DNA from: Rhizobium sp. AAP43
GTDB taxonomy: Bacteria; Pseudomonadota; Alphaproteobacteria; Rhizobiales; Rhizobiaceae
Reading direction: 5' to 3'
DNA length: 64,000 bases
Assembly (NCBI RefSeq): GCF_001296045.1
Contig: NZ_LJHS01000005.1
Span: forward strand, 186,001 to 250,000
Within the stretch, counting starts at the first letter, position 1. Each line of letters starts with the position of its first letter. Shown here piece by piece: positions 48,754 through 58,979 of this stretch. Position numbers and translations under genes: made by a program. The notes beneath the pieces were generated by a model. It worked only from the letters and a program-made list of their open reading frames with translations, was not told where the DNA came from and searched no databases.

Positions 48754-50460
48754 TTACTTCGCGCGCGACCAGTCGGCGACGTTCCAGAGCTCCGAGTCCC
48801 AGGCGTTCATCTTGACGCCCAGCAGCGTGTTGTTGACAGCCGAGGGCTGGCCACGATGGATAAGCGGAATCTGGGCGACATCGTTGGAGAGCATGTCGTT
48901 CAGCTTCTTGGCAATGACGGCGCGATCTTCCAGCTTGCCGGTCTTGCCGAGTTCCTTCACGAGTGCATCATATTCCGGGTTGCAATAGCGGACGATGTTC
49001 TCCCCCTGCCAGCCGGTGGCCGGGCTCGGGATCTTGTCGCACATCCAGCCGGCCATGTACTTCTCCGGGTCGGTGCCGTCGAAGTTGTTGGTGTACATCT
49101 GGATGTCGGCCATGAACTTCTGGAAGGTGTCCGGAGAGGCCGGATCTCCACCGAAGAAGACGGAGGCCGAGATGTTGCGCAGTTCGACGGAGACGCCGAT
49201 CTGGCTCCACATGTCCTTGACCAGCGCCTGGGTGCCCTGGCGAACGGAGTTGGTCGAGGTCTGGTAGAGGAAGGAGAGCTTGACGCCATCCTTTTCGCGG
49301 ATGCCATCCGAGCCCATCTTCCAGCCGGCATCGTCGAGCAGCTTGTTGGCGCCTTCAACGTCCTGCTTCAGGCACCAGTCGACGGCGGTCGAGACATAGA
49401 TGTCCGGAGCGGGCAGGATGTTGCAGGTGGGCTGACCGTTCGGGCCGTAGCCGGCCTCATCGATGATCTCGCGGTCAATGGCGATCGACAGCGCGCGGCG
49501 CACAGCCGGATCAGACAGCGCCGGATGCGGGCCAGCTTCCTTGGTCGAGCGCTTGTCGCCGAGCGAGGGGTCGACGCCGTAGGGGTTGATGTCGATACGT
49601 TCGACCTGGGTGCCGAAGGCGACTTCGATCTTGCCCTTGCCGGCAGCCATCATCTGTTCGAGGATTTCAGGTTCGACCTGCATGTTCCAGGCATAGTCGA
49701 ATTCGCCGGTCTCAAGAACCGAGCGGGCTGCAGACGCCGCGTCACCGCCACCCTTCAGGGTGACCGAGGCGAAAGCCGGCTTGGCCGCATCGCGATAATT
49801 GCTGTTGGCTTCGAAGGTGACGACGTCGTTCGGCTTGAACTCCTTGACGACGAAGGGACCGGTACCAATCGGGCCAAAGTTGGCTGAGGTGCATTCCGGC
49901 GCCTTGATGCCGAGGCAATCCTTGAACTGGGCCGCCTGGATGATCGGGGCCTGTGCGCCGACAAAGGCGCTGTAGGGATAGGGCTTGGGATCGGCAAAGG
50001 AGACCTTGATGGTGGAGGCGTCGATCGCCTCGACATTGGTCACGCCTTCGAAATAAGCCCCTTGCGCGCAGCCGCCGTCCGGCGCCGTGCAATATTTCCA
50101 GGTGAAGATTGCGTCTTCGGCTGTTACGGCGGAGCCGTCGGACCACTTCAGGTCGGGCTTCAGCTTCCAGGTGATGCTCTTCAGGTCGGCTGCGACGCCA
50201 CCGTTCTCGACGGTCGGAATTTCGGCGGCGAGCATGGGCACCAGCGCGCCGGTCTCGTCATAGCGGGCCAGCGGTTCGATGACCATGGACGCCGCGTAGA
50301 CTTCCTTGGTGCCACCCGAAAGATACGGGTTCATCGTCGAAACGGCCTGCCAGAAGATGATCTTCAGATCGCCGTCCGTGCCGCGTTCGGCCATGGCCGG
50401 CGCGCCCGACAGGGCGAAGGCGGCTGCCGAGGCCGCCAGCATCAGTGTGCGTGTCTTCAT
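48754..50460 (-). CDS. Peptide-type ABC transporter substrate-binding protein
   Basis: A 568-residue DppA/OppA-type periplasmic protein. The signal peptide is MKTRTLMLAASAAAFALSGA with cleavage near APAMAERG. The body has LKIIFWQAVSTMNPYLSGG, PMLAAEIPTVENGG, LKPDLKWSDGSAVTAEDAIFTWKY, the pattern FGPIGTGPFVVKEFKPND, and PAVRRALSIAIDREIIDEAGYG. MKTRTLM at 50460 was preferred to an in-frame ATG five codons earlier because it starts a normal signal peptide. It is first in the order binding protein-DppB-DppC and diverges from an M20 hydrolase gene. Confidence 0.92.
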   Translation of the reverse strand: MKTRTLMLAASAAAFALSGAPAMAERGTDGDLKIIFWQAVSTMNPYLSGGTKEVYAASMVIEPLARYDETGALVPMLAAEIPTVENGGVAADLKSITWKLKPDLKWSDGSAVTAEDAIFTWKYCTAPDGGCAQGAYFEGVTNVEAIDASTIKVSFADPKPYPYSAFVGAQAPIIQAAQFKDCLGIKAPECTSANFGPIGTGPFVVKEFKPNDVVTFEANSNYRDAAKPAFASVTLKGGGDAASAARSVLETGEFDYAWNMQVEPEILEQMMAAGKGKIEVAFGTQVERIDINPYGVDPSLGDKRSTKEAGPHPALSDPAVRRALSIAIDREIIDEAGYGPNGQPTCNILPAPDIYVSTAVDWCLKQDVEGANKLLDDAGWKMGSDGIREKDGVKLSFLYQTSTNSVRQGTQALVKDMWSQIGVSVELRNISASVFFGGDPASPDTFQKFMADIQMYTNNFDGTDPEKYMAGWMCDKIPSPATGWQGENIVRYCNPEYDALVKELGKTGKLEDRAVIAKKLNDMLSNDVAQIPLIHRGQPSAVNNTLLGVKMNAWDSELWNVADWSRAK

Positions 50461-50780
50461 CAGCTCATTCCCCATTTATTATTGTTTGGAGCACGGTGTC
50501 GTTTTATCCACCGGAGCGAGATGTGGCCAGCGGATGCACCAAATGTCAACCACCTATCATCTTGGTATTATTCAAATTTTTTGAGAAAATGCAGGGATGA
50601 AGCGTGCGCGCTGCGCGCCCCGGACAAAGGCGCGCTCTGTCGGGCTGTCTAAAATTTGGGCCATGTAAGCATGAGCCCAATTTTGATGCAACAGCGAAAA
50701 TTGCGGGTTGCCAAAGTGTGAATTCGCGGAAACAGTATGCCCCAAATCCTGCGGGGAACAACGACAAAAAGAGGTCCTTT
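50461..50780. other. Divergent control region, peptide importer / M20 amidohydrolase
   Basis: About 320 bases without a gene. The AT-rich part around 50540-50590 should hold promoters. An imperfect inverted repeat, AAAATTTGGGC (50651-50661) and GCCCAATTTT (50675-50684), is a possible operator for coordinated control of both strands. Confidence 0.5.
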
Positions 50781-51944
50781 ATGCCAGTGATCAATCGTGC
50801 CAGCGAGCTGCAGCCGGAGGTCGCCGAATGGCGGCGGCATATCCACCAGCATCCGGAACTGCTGTTCGATGTGCATGCCACAGCCGCCTTCGTTGCGGAC
50901 AAGCTGAAGGAGTTCGGCTGTGACGAGGTGAAAACCGGCATCGGCCGCACGGGCGTCGTCGGCATCATCAAGGGCAGCCGTGGTGAGGGTCCGGTCGTCG
51001 GGTTCCGCGCCGACATGGATGCCCTGCCGATCCATGAAATGTCGGGCAAGGCCTGGGCGTCGAAGACCCCCGGCAAGATGCATGCCTGCGGTCACGATGG
51101 GCATACGGCCATGCTGCTCGGTGCAGCCAAGCATCTGGCCGAGACGCGCAATTTCAAGGGCTCGATCGCGGTCATTTTCCAGCCGGCGGAAGAGGGTGGC
51201 GGTGGCGCCCGGGAAATGGTCGCCGACGGCATGATGGAAGAGTTCGCCATCTCGGAAGTTTATGGCATGCACAATCATCCGGGCATGGCCGTCGGCACGT
51301 TTGCCACCCGCAAGGGCTCGGTGATGGCGGCGGCCGACCAGTTCGACATCGAGATCCACGGCCGCAGCGGCCATGCGGCCCAGCCACACAAAAGTGTTGA
51401 TCCGGTGCTGGCCTCGGCGCAGGTCGTCGTCGCCCTGCAGTCGATCGCAGCGCGCGAAACCGATCCTTTGAAGTCGGTGGTCGTCACCGTCACCAAAATC
51501 CATGGCGGCGATGCCTATAACGTCATCCCGGACGGCGTGAAGCTTTCGGGCACGGTGCGCACGCTGCTGCCGGAGCTGCGCGACATGGCAGAAACCCGGA
51601 TCAACGAGATTGCCACCGGTGTGGCTATGGCGATGGGGGCAAGGGCCACCGTCTCCTATCATCGCGGCTATCCCGTTACCTTCAACCACGCGGCCGAAAC
51701 CGAATTTGCGCTTGACGTCATGCGAAAGGTCGCCGGACCCCAGGCTGTCAGCGACGAATTCCCGCCTGCCATGGGTGCTGAGGATTTCTCCTACATGCTG
51801 GAGGCGCGGCCGGGCTCCTTCGTCTTCATCGGCAATGGCGAGACGGCCAACCTGCACAACTCGGCCTATGACTTCAACGACGAGGCGATCCCCTACGGCA
51901 TCAGCTACTGGGTGACGCTTGCGGAGACGGCACTCGCAGCCTGA
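50781..51944 (+). CDS. M20 family amidohydrolase (hippurate hydrolase-like)
   Basis: A 387-residue metal-dependent N-acyl amino acid hydrolase. It has WRRHIHQHPELLFDVHATAAF, FRADMDALPIHEMSGKAWAS, KMHACGHDGHTAMLLGAA (metal ligands), FQPAEEGGGGAREMVADG with the catalytic Glu, YGMHNHPGMAVGTF, and the late NSAYDFNDEAIPYG. The start MPVINRASELQPE at 50781 has GAGG upstream; the open frame before it is noncoding. It stands directly before the ATPase gene of the importer, so peptides or N-acyl amino acids brought in are probably its substrates. Confidence 0.92.
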   Translation: MPVINRASELQPEVAEWRRHIHQHPELLFDVHATAAFVADKLKEFGCDEVKTGIGRTGVVGIIKGSRGEGPVVGFRADMDALPIHEMSGKAWASKTPGKMHACGHDGHTAMLLGAAKHLAETRNFKGSIAVIFQPAEEGGGGAREMVADGMMEEFAISEVYGMHNHPGMAVGTFATRKGSVMAAADQFDIEIHGRSGHAAQPHKSVDPVLASAQVVVALQSIAARETDPLKSVVVTVTKIHGGDAYNVIPDGVKLSGTVRTLLPELRDMAETRINEIATGVAMAMGARATVSYHRGYPVTFNHAAETEFALDVMRKVAGPQAVSDEFPPAMGAEDFSYMLEARPGSFVFIGNGETANLHNSAYDFNDEAIPYGISYWVTLAETALAA

Positions 51945-51988
51945 CATTTCAACCAGATCTCGACGACATAAAAACAGGGGAACGGGAT

Positions 51989-53824
<1,836 letters not shown>

Positions 53825-53863
53825 ATGTCGCCCGCTGACTCGTATTGGGGGGCGCTCGGCCCC

Positions 53864-54361
53864 TCAACTGGAAGGCGGCTGACCGAAGCCGACGAGCGTC
53901 ACATGGGCGCTCCACTCGTATTTCGTCGCGTCGATGATTTCGGGGCGGGGGTGGGCAAAGGCGTGGAAGAGTAACGCGTAGCACCGGGTGACCGTATCGC
54001 CGGGCGCGATGACCTGTTCGTCGCGCAGGAAGCCACGATAGGCGATATCCGTTTTCCCCAGTGGTCGTCCAACCAGGTCGAAGGACAGGCGGTTTACCGT
54101 CTGGTCTGAGGTGTTGGTGAAGGTTGCGGCAATCGGCCGATCCGGGTTGGCGCATGTCTTGTTGTTGGCAGCCACGCTGACCGTCACGGCGGTCATCTCA
54201 GCGCGTTGAAGCCGGGATTGGCCGTCGCTGAAAAACCAGACGATTGCGCCGATCACGGCAATCACTGCCGCGACCCCGATCGCCAGGGGGCGCCTTTTCA
54301 AAAGCAAGGCAGCCAGCAGGACGGCAATGGTTGCCGCGGCGATCCAGACCATTACGGCCAT
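53864..54361 (-). CDS. Hypothetical membrane-anchored protein
   Basis: About 165 residues. Two hydrophobic segments at the N-terminus (MAVMVWIAAATIAVLLAALLL, then LAIGVAAVIAVIGAIVWFF) are followed by a beta-rich domain. That domain has VTVSVAANNKTCANPDRPIAATFTNTSDQTVNRLSFDLVG and DTVTRCYALLFHAFAHPRP. Two cysteines in this part could form a disulfide if it faces the periplasm. The domain looks like an immunoglobulin-type or FxLYD-like binding fold but I do not recognise a family. ATG 54361 is a choice between several in-frame codons; the open frame extends to 54538. Confidence 0.65.
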   Translation of the reverse strand: MAVMVWIAAATIAVLLAALLLKRRPLAIGVAAVIAVIGAIVWFFSDGQSRLQRAEMTAVTVSVAANNKTCANPDRPIAATFTNTSDQTVNRLSFDLVGRPLGKTDIAYRGFLRDEQVIAPGDTVTRCYALLFHAFAHPRPEIIDATKYEWSAHVTLVGFGQPPSS

Positions 54362-54530
54362 TCCAGGCAGGACATAGATTTCATACACCCAAGATAAGGT
54401 CCGCTGCGGGAAAGGCAACGGAGATCCGCAACCGTCGTCTTTGCCTTGTGTCTTGGAGTTGCCGCTTGCCTCGACCCTTGAAGCGGTTCTAACCTGCCAA
54501 CACCCGTTCACAAGGTCGACAGGTGTTGAA

Positions 54531-55316
54531 ATGCTCATTTCGCTTTACCAGATGCAGCCGCTTTCCGGCGATGTTCCCGGCAATATCGGAAAGATCGCAA
54601 GGGCTGCGATGGCCGCTGCCGAAATGGGGGCTGATCTTCTGGTGACGCCTGAACTCGGGATCAGCGGTTATGCCCAGGGTGCCGGCTTTGCATCGCTTGC
54701 CGAAGGGCGGGATGGGCCGATCATGGAGGCCTTGCGCGAGATCGCCGCAGACTGCGGACTGGCCATCTGCGCCGGATTTCCGGAGCGCGACGGCGCCCAT
54801 GTTTACAATTCCTCGGTTCTGGTCCGGCCGGATGGAAGCGCTGAATTCTATCGCAAGAGCCATCTCTACGGCGAAGGGGAGCGGGCAGCCTTCAAACCCG
54901 GCTCAGAGCCGCCGCAGGTGTTCGACCTCAACGGTATCAAGACCGGCATGCTGATCTGCTACGATGTCGAGTTTCCGGAAAATGTGCGGACACTGGCCCT
55001 TGCGGGCGCCGAACTGGTCCTCGTTCCGACCGCCTTGCCGCAGGGGCTGATCAGCCGGCGCGTTGCCGATATCGTGGTGCCGGCACGGGCCTTCGAAAAC
55101 GGGGTCTTTCTGGTCTATGCCGATCTCTGCGGGACGGAAAACGAACTCTCCTATGGCGGCCGATCCGTGATTCTCGGGCCTGATGGTGACGAGCTTGCAC
55201 GGGCCGGCATGATGGAAACGCTGCTTGTCGCCGAGGTCAACCCGGCCGCCTATGACGAGGCACGGGCGCAAAATCCCTATCTCACCGATCGGCGGCCGGG
55301 GCTTTATCGTCTGTGA
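54531..55316 (+). CDS. Carbon-nitrogen hydrolase (nitrilase superfamily)
   Basis: A 261-residue nitrilase-fold amidase. The Glu-Lys-Cys triad is clear: DLLVTPELGISGY (Glu), FYRKSHLYGEGE (Lys) and MLICYDVEFPENV (Cys). It hydrolyses a small amide or a carbamoyl compound, substrate unknown. ATG 54531 begins the family N-terminus MLISLYQMQPLSGD; upstream open codons are not coding-like. It is followed 63 bases later by an EI24-type gene. Confidence 0.9.
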   Translation: MLISLYQMQPLSGDVPGNIGKIARAAMAAAEMGADLLVTPELGISGYAQGAGFASLAEGRDGPIMEALREIAADCGLAICAGFPERDGAHVYNSSVLVRPDGSAEFYRKSHLYGEGERAAFKPGSEPPQVFDLNGIKTGMLICYDVEFPENVRTLALAGAELVLVPTALPQGLISRRVADIVVPARAFENGVFLVYADLCGTENELSYGGRSVILGPDGDELARAGMMETLLVAEVNPAAYDEARAQNPYLTDRRPGLYRL

Positions 55317-55379
55317 TGCGCTCGCATTGCAGCGGTGGATGCGTGGCACTACATCAGGCGAAAGCCGAAGGAGCCCCTG

Positions 55380-56108
55380 ATGATCTTTGATGCCGCGCTC
55401 ATGTCCCTGCGCAATCTCTTTGCCCCGGAAACGAGATCTGCCTTCTGGAAGACACTCGGGCTCACCATCCTGGTTTTGATCGGACTGTGGTTTGGTCTGC
55501 GCGAAAGCTTCATGGCCTTCATCATGCCGACCGTCGAAGGCTTCATTCCGGAGCTTCCGGCCTGGGCCGGCTGGCTGACATTGGTCTTCGGGATCCTGGC
55601 CAGCATCGGCCTTGCGCTTGGTCTGGCACTTCTGCTTTCGCCCGTGACGGCGATTGTGGCCGGTCTCTTTCTCGACGATGTCGCTGAAGTGGTCGAGAAG
55701 CGCGACTATCCGAACGACCCGCCGGGCAAGGCCATGCCGATGGGGGAGGCGATCATTGCCTCGATCAAGTTCTTCGGCGTTGTGATCATCGGCAATCTCG
55801 TTGCGCTGATGCTGCTGTTCATCCCCGGCATCAACATCATCGCCTTTTTCCTGGTCAACGGCTATCTGCTGGGTCGCGAATTCTTCGAGTTTGCCGCCAT
55901 GCGTTTGCGCAGTGTCGAAGATGCCAAGCGTTACCGGGCCAAGCATTCGAGCACCGTCTTTCTTGCGGGTCTCGTGATTGCCGGCTTTCTCGCCGTGCCG
56001 ATCCTCAACCTTTTGACGCCGCTTTTTGCAGCCGGGCTTATGGTGCATCTGCACAAGGCGCTTAGCCGCCGGGATGTGGGCGTGGGAGCCACCGCGGTCA
56101 GTCGTTGA
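55380..56108 (+). CDS. EI24 domain (CysZ-like) membrane protein
   Basis: A 242-residue protein with four to five membrane helices, such as LGLTILVLIGLWFGL, LTLVFGILASIGLALGLALLL and IIGNLVALMLLFIPGINIIAFFLVNGYLLGREFFEFAAMR. The last contains the GYLLGREFFE-type motif of EI24/CysZ proteins. Bacterial relatives are annotated as putative sulfate transporters, but without cys genes here that role is not supported. ATG 55380 follows AAGGAG; the open frame to 55335 is ignored. It converges with nth. Confidence 0.85.
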   Translation: MIFDAALMSLRNLFAPETRSAFWKTLGLTILVLIGLWFGLRESFMAFIMPTVEGFIPELPAWAGWLTLVFGILASIGLALGLALLLSPVTAIVAGLFLDDVAEVVEKRDYPNDPPGKAMPMGEAIIASIKFFGVVIIGNLVALMLLFIPGINIIAFFLVNGYLLGREFFEFAAMRLRSVEDAKRYRAKHSSTVFLAGLVIAGFLAVPILNLLTPLFAAGLMVHLHKALSRRDVGVGATAVSR

Positions 56109-56126
56109 CGCCCGCGCCGGCTGCCA

Positions 56127-56906
56127 TCATTCACTGACGCCGATCATCTGCTGAGGCAGCTCGACCAGCGGGGCTGGCACATCGACGGTCTTTTCCGGCG
56201 ATTTGCAGATATCGGCAATCACGCAGCGCTCACATTCGGGCTTGCGCGCCTTGCAACAGTAACGGCCATGCAGGATCAGCCAATGATGGGCATGGAAGAG
56301 ATACTGCTTCGGGACAATCTGCATCAGGGTGTCCTCGATCTCGTCCGGTGTCTTGCCCGGCGCGAGCTTGATGCGGTTGCCGATCCGGAGGATATGCGTA
56401 TCGACTGCCATGGTCGGGATGCCGAAGGCCATGGACATCACGACATTCGCTGTCTTCCGCCCAACACCGGGGAGCGTGACCAGCTCCTCGCGGGTGCGCG
56501 GTACGATGCTTCCGAAGTCATCGACCAGTTTCTGGGAAAGCGCGATGACGTTCTTCGCCTTGTTGCGAAAAAGCCCGATGGTCTTGATGTATTCCCGGAC
56601 CTTTTCCTCGCCCAAAGCCAGCATTTTTTCGGGCGTATCGGCCACCTTGAAGAGGGCGCGGGTCGCCTTATTTACGCCGGCGTCGGTTGCCTGGGCAGAA
56701 AGCGCCACGGCGACGACAAGCGTAAAGGGGTTGACGTGCTCCAGCTCGCCTTTGGGCTCCGGCCTTTGGATCGAGAAGCGGCGGAAAATCTCTTCCAGCT
56801 CGGCCTTCGAATAAGCGGTGCGACGGCGTGCCGCTGGCTTGCGACGGGCCGTTGGATTTGACTTTTTCAAAGTTTGGGCGCTGGATTTCGGCTTCTGATC
56901 AGTCAT
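56127..56906 (-). CDS. nth: Endonuclease III
   Basis: A 259-residue DNA glycosylase/AP lyase for oxidised pyrimidines. After a basic, disordered N-terminal extension (KKSNPTARRKPAARRRTAYS) come the helix-hairpin-helix with catalytic lysine (TLPGVGRKTANVVMSMAFG), the catalytic aspartate (MAVDTHILRIGNRI), and the [4Fe-4S] loop C-x6-C-x2-C-x5-C (CKARKPECERCVIADIC). All key residues are present. MTDQKPKS at 56906 is preferred; the open frame goes 12 codons further, overlapping the divergent DUF2244 gene. Confidence 0.96.
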   Translation of the reverse strand: MTDQKPKSSAQTLKKSNPTARRKPAARRRTAYSKAELEEIFRRFSIQRPEPKGELEHVNPFTLVVAVALSAQATDAGVNKATRALFKVADTPEKMLALGEEKVREYIKTIGLFRNKAKNVIALSQKLVDDFGSIVPRTREELVTLPGVGRKTANVVMSMAFGIPTMAVDTHILRIGNRIKLAPGKTPDEIEDTLMQIVPKQYLFHAHHWLILHGRYCCKARKPECERCVIADICKSPEKTVDVPAPLVELPQQMIGVSE

Positions 56907-56931
56907 GGAAAACCTATAGTCGGGCAGGGCA

Positions 56932-57426
56932 ATGGAAGGCAATCTCGAGCAGGCGGCGGACCAGCCGATTTTCGCAGCGGAACTGACGCCCTACCGGTCG
57001 CTGGGGCGAAAAGGCTACCGGGTGCTGTTTGCGATTACCGGTACGGTCTGCCTTGTCCATGCGCTTTTCTTCATGGCGACGGGTGCCTGGCCAATCGGAC
57101 TGTTTTTCGGGCTTGATTTCCTGCTCCTCTACGGTGCTTTCTGGCTGAATTATCGCGCGGCCCGTGCCCGCGAAGAGGTTGTCGTCTCGCGCACCAGTCT
57201 GTCGATTCGCAAGTTCACGCCGGCAGGGCGGATGACGGAGCATCGGTTCAAGACGCTCTGGGCGCGCTTCTTCGTCAAGCGGCACGAGGAGTTCGGTATC
57301 ACCTCAATGACCGTTGCCGGCGAGGGGCTGATCACCGATGTCGGCTCGTTCCTCAATCCGGATGACCGGGAAAGCTTTTCCAAGGCCTTCAAGTGTGCAC
57401 TGGCGACCGCCAAGCAACGGATCTGA
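56932..57426 (+). CDS. DUF2244 domain membrane protein
   Basis: A 164-residue protein with two helices close together (VLFAITGTVCLVHALFFMATGAWPIGLFFGLDFLLLYGAFWLNYRAA in two parts) and a cytoplasmic beta-rich C-terminal domain with HRFKTLWARFFVKRHEEFGI and DVGSFLNPDDRESF. This is the DUF2244 (integral membrane) family, conserved in alphaproteobacteria, with unknown role. It is divergent from nth with only 25 bases between starts, so their promoters overlap the coding ends. Confidence 0.88.
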   Translation: MEGNLEQAADQPIFAAELTPYRSLGRKGYRVLFAITGTVCLVHALFFMATGAWPIGLFFGLDFLLLYGAFWLNYRAARAREEVVVSRTSLSIRKFTPAGRMTEHRFKTLWARFFVKRHEEFGITSMTVAGEGLITDVGSFLNPDDRESFSKAFKCALATAKQRI

Positions 57427-57508
57427 TCTGGGCTGATACCCACCGCAAGAAACGGGTGGTATCAGGCCTGAGCCTGTGGTGAAGTCCTCACGAGAAGAGG
57501 ATTTCGCC

Positions 57509-58393
57509 ATGACACTTGCCGAGCAGATCGACCTGTCCCGCGGGACCGACATCACGCCTGAGGGCTCGGATTACGAGACCGTGCGGCAGGTGATCGAAAT
57601 GCTGACGCTCGACTACCAGAGCCAGCCGTCACTGGATGATATTGCCGAACGGCTCGGGCAGTCTCCGACACAATTGCAGAAAACGTTTACCCGCTGGGCG
57701 GGCCTTTCACCTAAGGCCTTCCTGCAGGCGGTCACGCTCGATCATGCCAAACGCTTGCTCGGTCGCGAGGAACTGCCGCTGCTCGAGACATCACTCGAAC
57801 TCGGTCTTTCCGGCCCAGGCCGCTTGCATGATCTCTTTGTCACGCATGAAGCGATGAGCCCGGGTGAATGGAAGGCACGCGGCGCTGGACTCACGATCCG
57901 CTACGGCTATCACCCATCGCCCTTTGGGCTTTCGCTGGTCATGATCACCGATCGCGGGCTGGCGGGCCTCGCCTTTGCGGAAACGGGTGGCGAGGCCGCC
58001 TGTTTCGATGACATGGCGCGCCGCTGGCCAAATGCCAAATACGTCGAGGATAGCGAGGCAACCGCATCCTATGCGGCTCGCGTCTTCCATCCCGAACGCT
58101 GGTCGGCAGAGGAGCCCTTGCGCGTGGTGCTGATCGGCTCCGACTTCCAGATCCGCGTCTGGCAAAGCCTCCTGGGGATCCCGCTCGGCCGGGCCGTCAC
58201 CTATTCCGATATCGCCCAGAAAATCGGCCAGCCAACCGCAAGCCGTGCCGTGGGCGCCGCCGTCGGACGCAACCCGATCTCGTTTGTCGTGCCGTGCCAC
58301 CGGGCGCTCGGCAAGAGTGGTGCCTTGACGGGGTATCATTGGGGGCTGACCCGCAAGCGGGCGATGCTTGGCTGGGAGGCCGGGAAGGGATGA
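57509..58393 (+). CDS. AraC-domain/O6-methylguanine-DNA methyltransferase (Ada-like, no zinc domain)
   Basis: A 294-residue repair protein that takes the methyl group from O6-methylguanine onto a cysteine. An AraC-like HTH (PSLDDIAERLGQSPTQLQKTF, TRWAGLSPKAFLQAV) is followed by a methyltransferase domain with SDFQIRVWQSLLGIPLGRAVTYSDIA, RAVGAAVGRNPISFVVPCHRAL (active cysteine in PCHR) and YHWGLTRKRAML. The N-terminal methylphosphotriester zinc domain of E. coli Ada is missing. It could therefore not sense methyl phosphates in the classical way. ATG 57509 (MTLAEQIDLS) preferred over GTG 57476. Confidence 0.92.
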   Translation: MTLAEQIDLSRGTDITPEGSDYETVRQVIEMLTLDYQSQPSLDDIAERLGQSPTQLQKTFTRWAGLSPKAFLQAVTLDHAKRLLGREELPLLETSLELGLSGPGRLHDLFVTHEAMSPGEWKARGAGLTIRYGYHPSPFGLSLVMITDRGLAGLAFAETGGEAACFDDMARRWPNAKYVEDSEATASYAARVFHPERWSAEEPLRVVLIGSDFQIRVWQSLLGIPLGRAVTYSDIAQKIGQPTASRAVGAAVGRNPISFVVPCHRALGKSGALTGYHWGLTRKRAMLGWEAGKG

Positions 58394-58450
58394 CAAGCGA
58401 CTGGGTGAAAGGGCGCTTTTCGAAACAACGCCGCTGTGAGATGATGGCGT

Positions 58451-58687
58451 ATGCGCAACACGGTTCAAATTCCTGATGACATCAGCCGCCGGATCGACAG
58501 TCTGGTGGAGCGGAGCGATTTGTCCCGCGACCAGATCGTCGAGGATGCGCTGGCTCAAGGGCGTTCGCTTGCCTGGCAGGAGCAGTGGGTATCCGGTGTT
58601 CTGGAAGCCGTGGCTGAAGCCGACCGCGGCGAATTTGCCAGCGATGCGGAGATCGAAGCCGTGTTGAACAAGTACGGTTCACCTTGA
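58451..58687 (+). CDS. Ribbon-helix-helix antitoxin (CopG/ParD-like)
   Basis: A 78-residue protein starting MRNTVQIPDDISRRIDSLVE with a beta strand and two helices (RDQIVEDALAQGRSL), the ribbon-helix-helix DNA-binding pattern. The C-terminal tail (FASDAEIEAVLNKYGSP) is the flexible toxin-binding part common in ParD proteins. It begins 58 bases after the Ada-like gene and ends 4 bases before the ParE-like gene, so both are one unit that would repress itself. Confidence 0.88.
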   Translation: MRNTVQIPDDISRRIDSLVERSDLSRDQIVEDALAQGRSLAWQEQWVSGVLEAVAEADRGEFASDAEIEAVLNKYGSP

Positions 58688-58691
58688 GGCC

Positions 58692-58979
58692 ATGCGTATC
58701 GTCTGGACGCGACGCTATCTTCAAGAACTCGCGGCCATCGGCGACTATCTGCTCGAACGCAACCCCGTTGCTGCCGGGCGTATCGTGAGAGCAATACACT
58801 CACGAACGGCTCGATTGCTGGCGACCAATGCCTTTATGGGGCGGAGGGGCGAGATTAATGGTACGCGCGAGTTGGTGCTAGCAGACCTTGGATATGTCGT
58901 CGCCTACCGGGTGAAGGATAACCAGATTGAGATCCTGTTCGTTCAGCATGGCGCACGCGCCTGGCCAGAACAACTTTAG
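58692..58979 (+). CDS. ParE/RelE family toxin
   Basis: A 95-residue protein with the ParE-type layout: VWTRRYLQELAAIGDYLLE, NPVAAGRIVRAIHSRTARL, RRGEINGTRELVLADLGYVVAYRVKDNQIEILFVQHGARAWP. The RELVLADLGYVVAYRV and FVQHGARxWP parts are diagnostic. ParE members poison DNA gyrase; RelE members cut mRNA, so the target is not certain from sequence. The proteins look intact, and the gene end overlaps the convergent SorC gene by four bases. Confidence 0.9.
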   Translation: MRIVWTRRYLQELAAIGDYLLERNPVAAGRIVRAIHSRTARLLATNAFMGRRGEINGTRELVLADLGYVVAYRVKDNQIEILFVQHGARAWPEQL

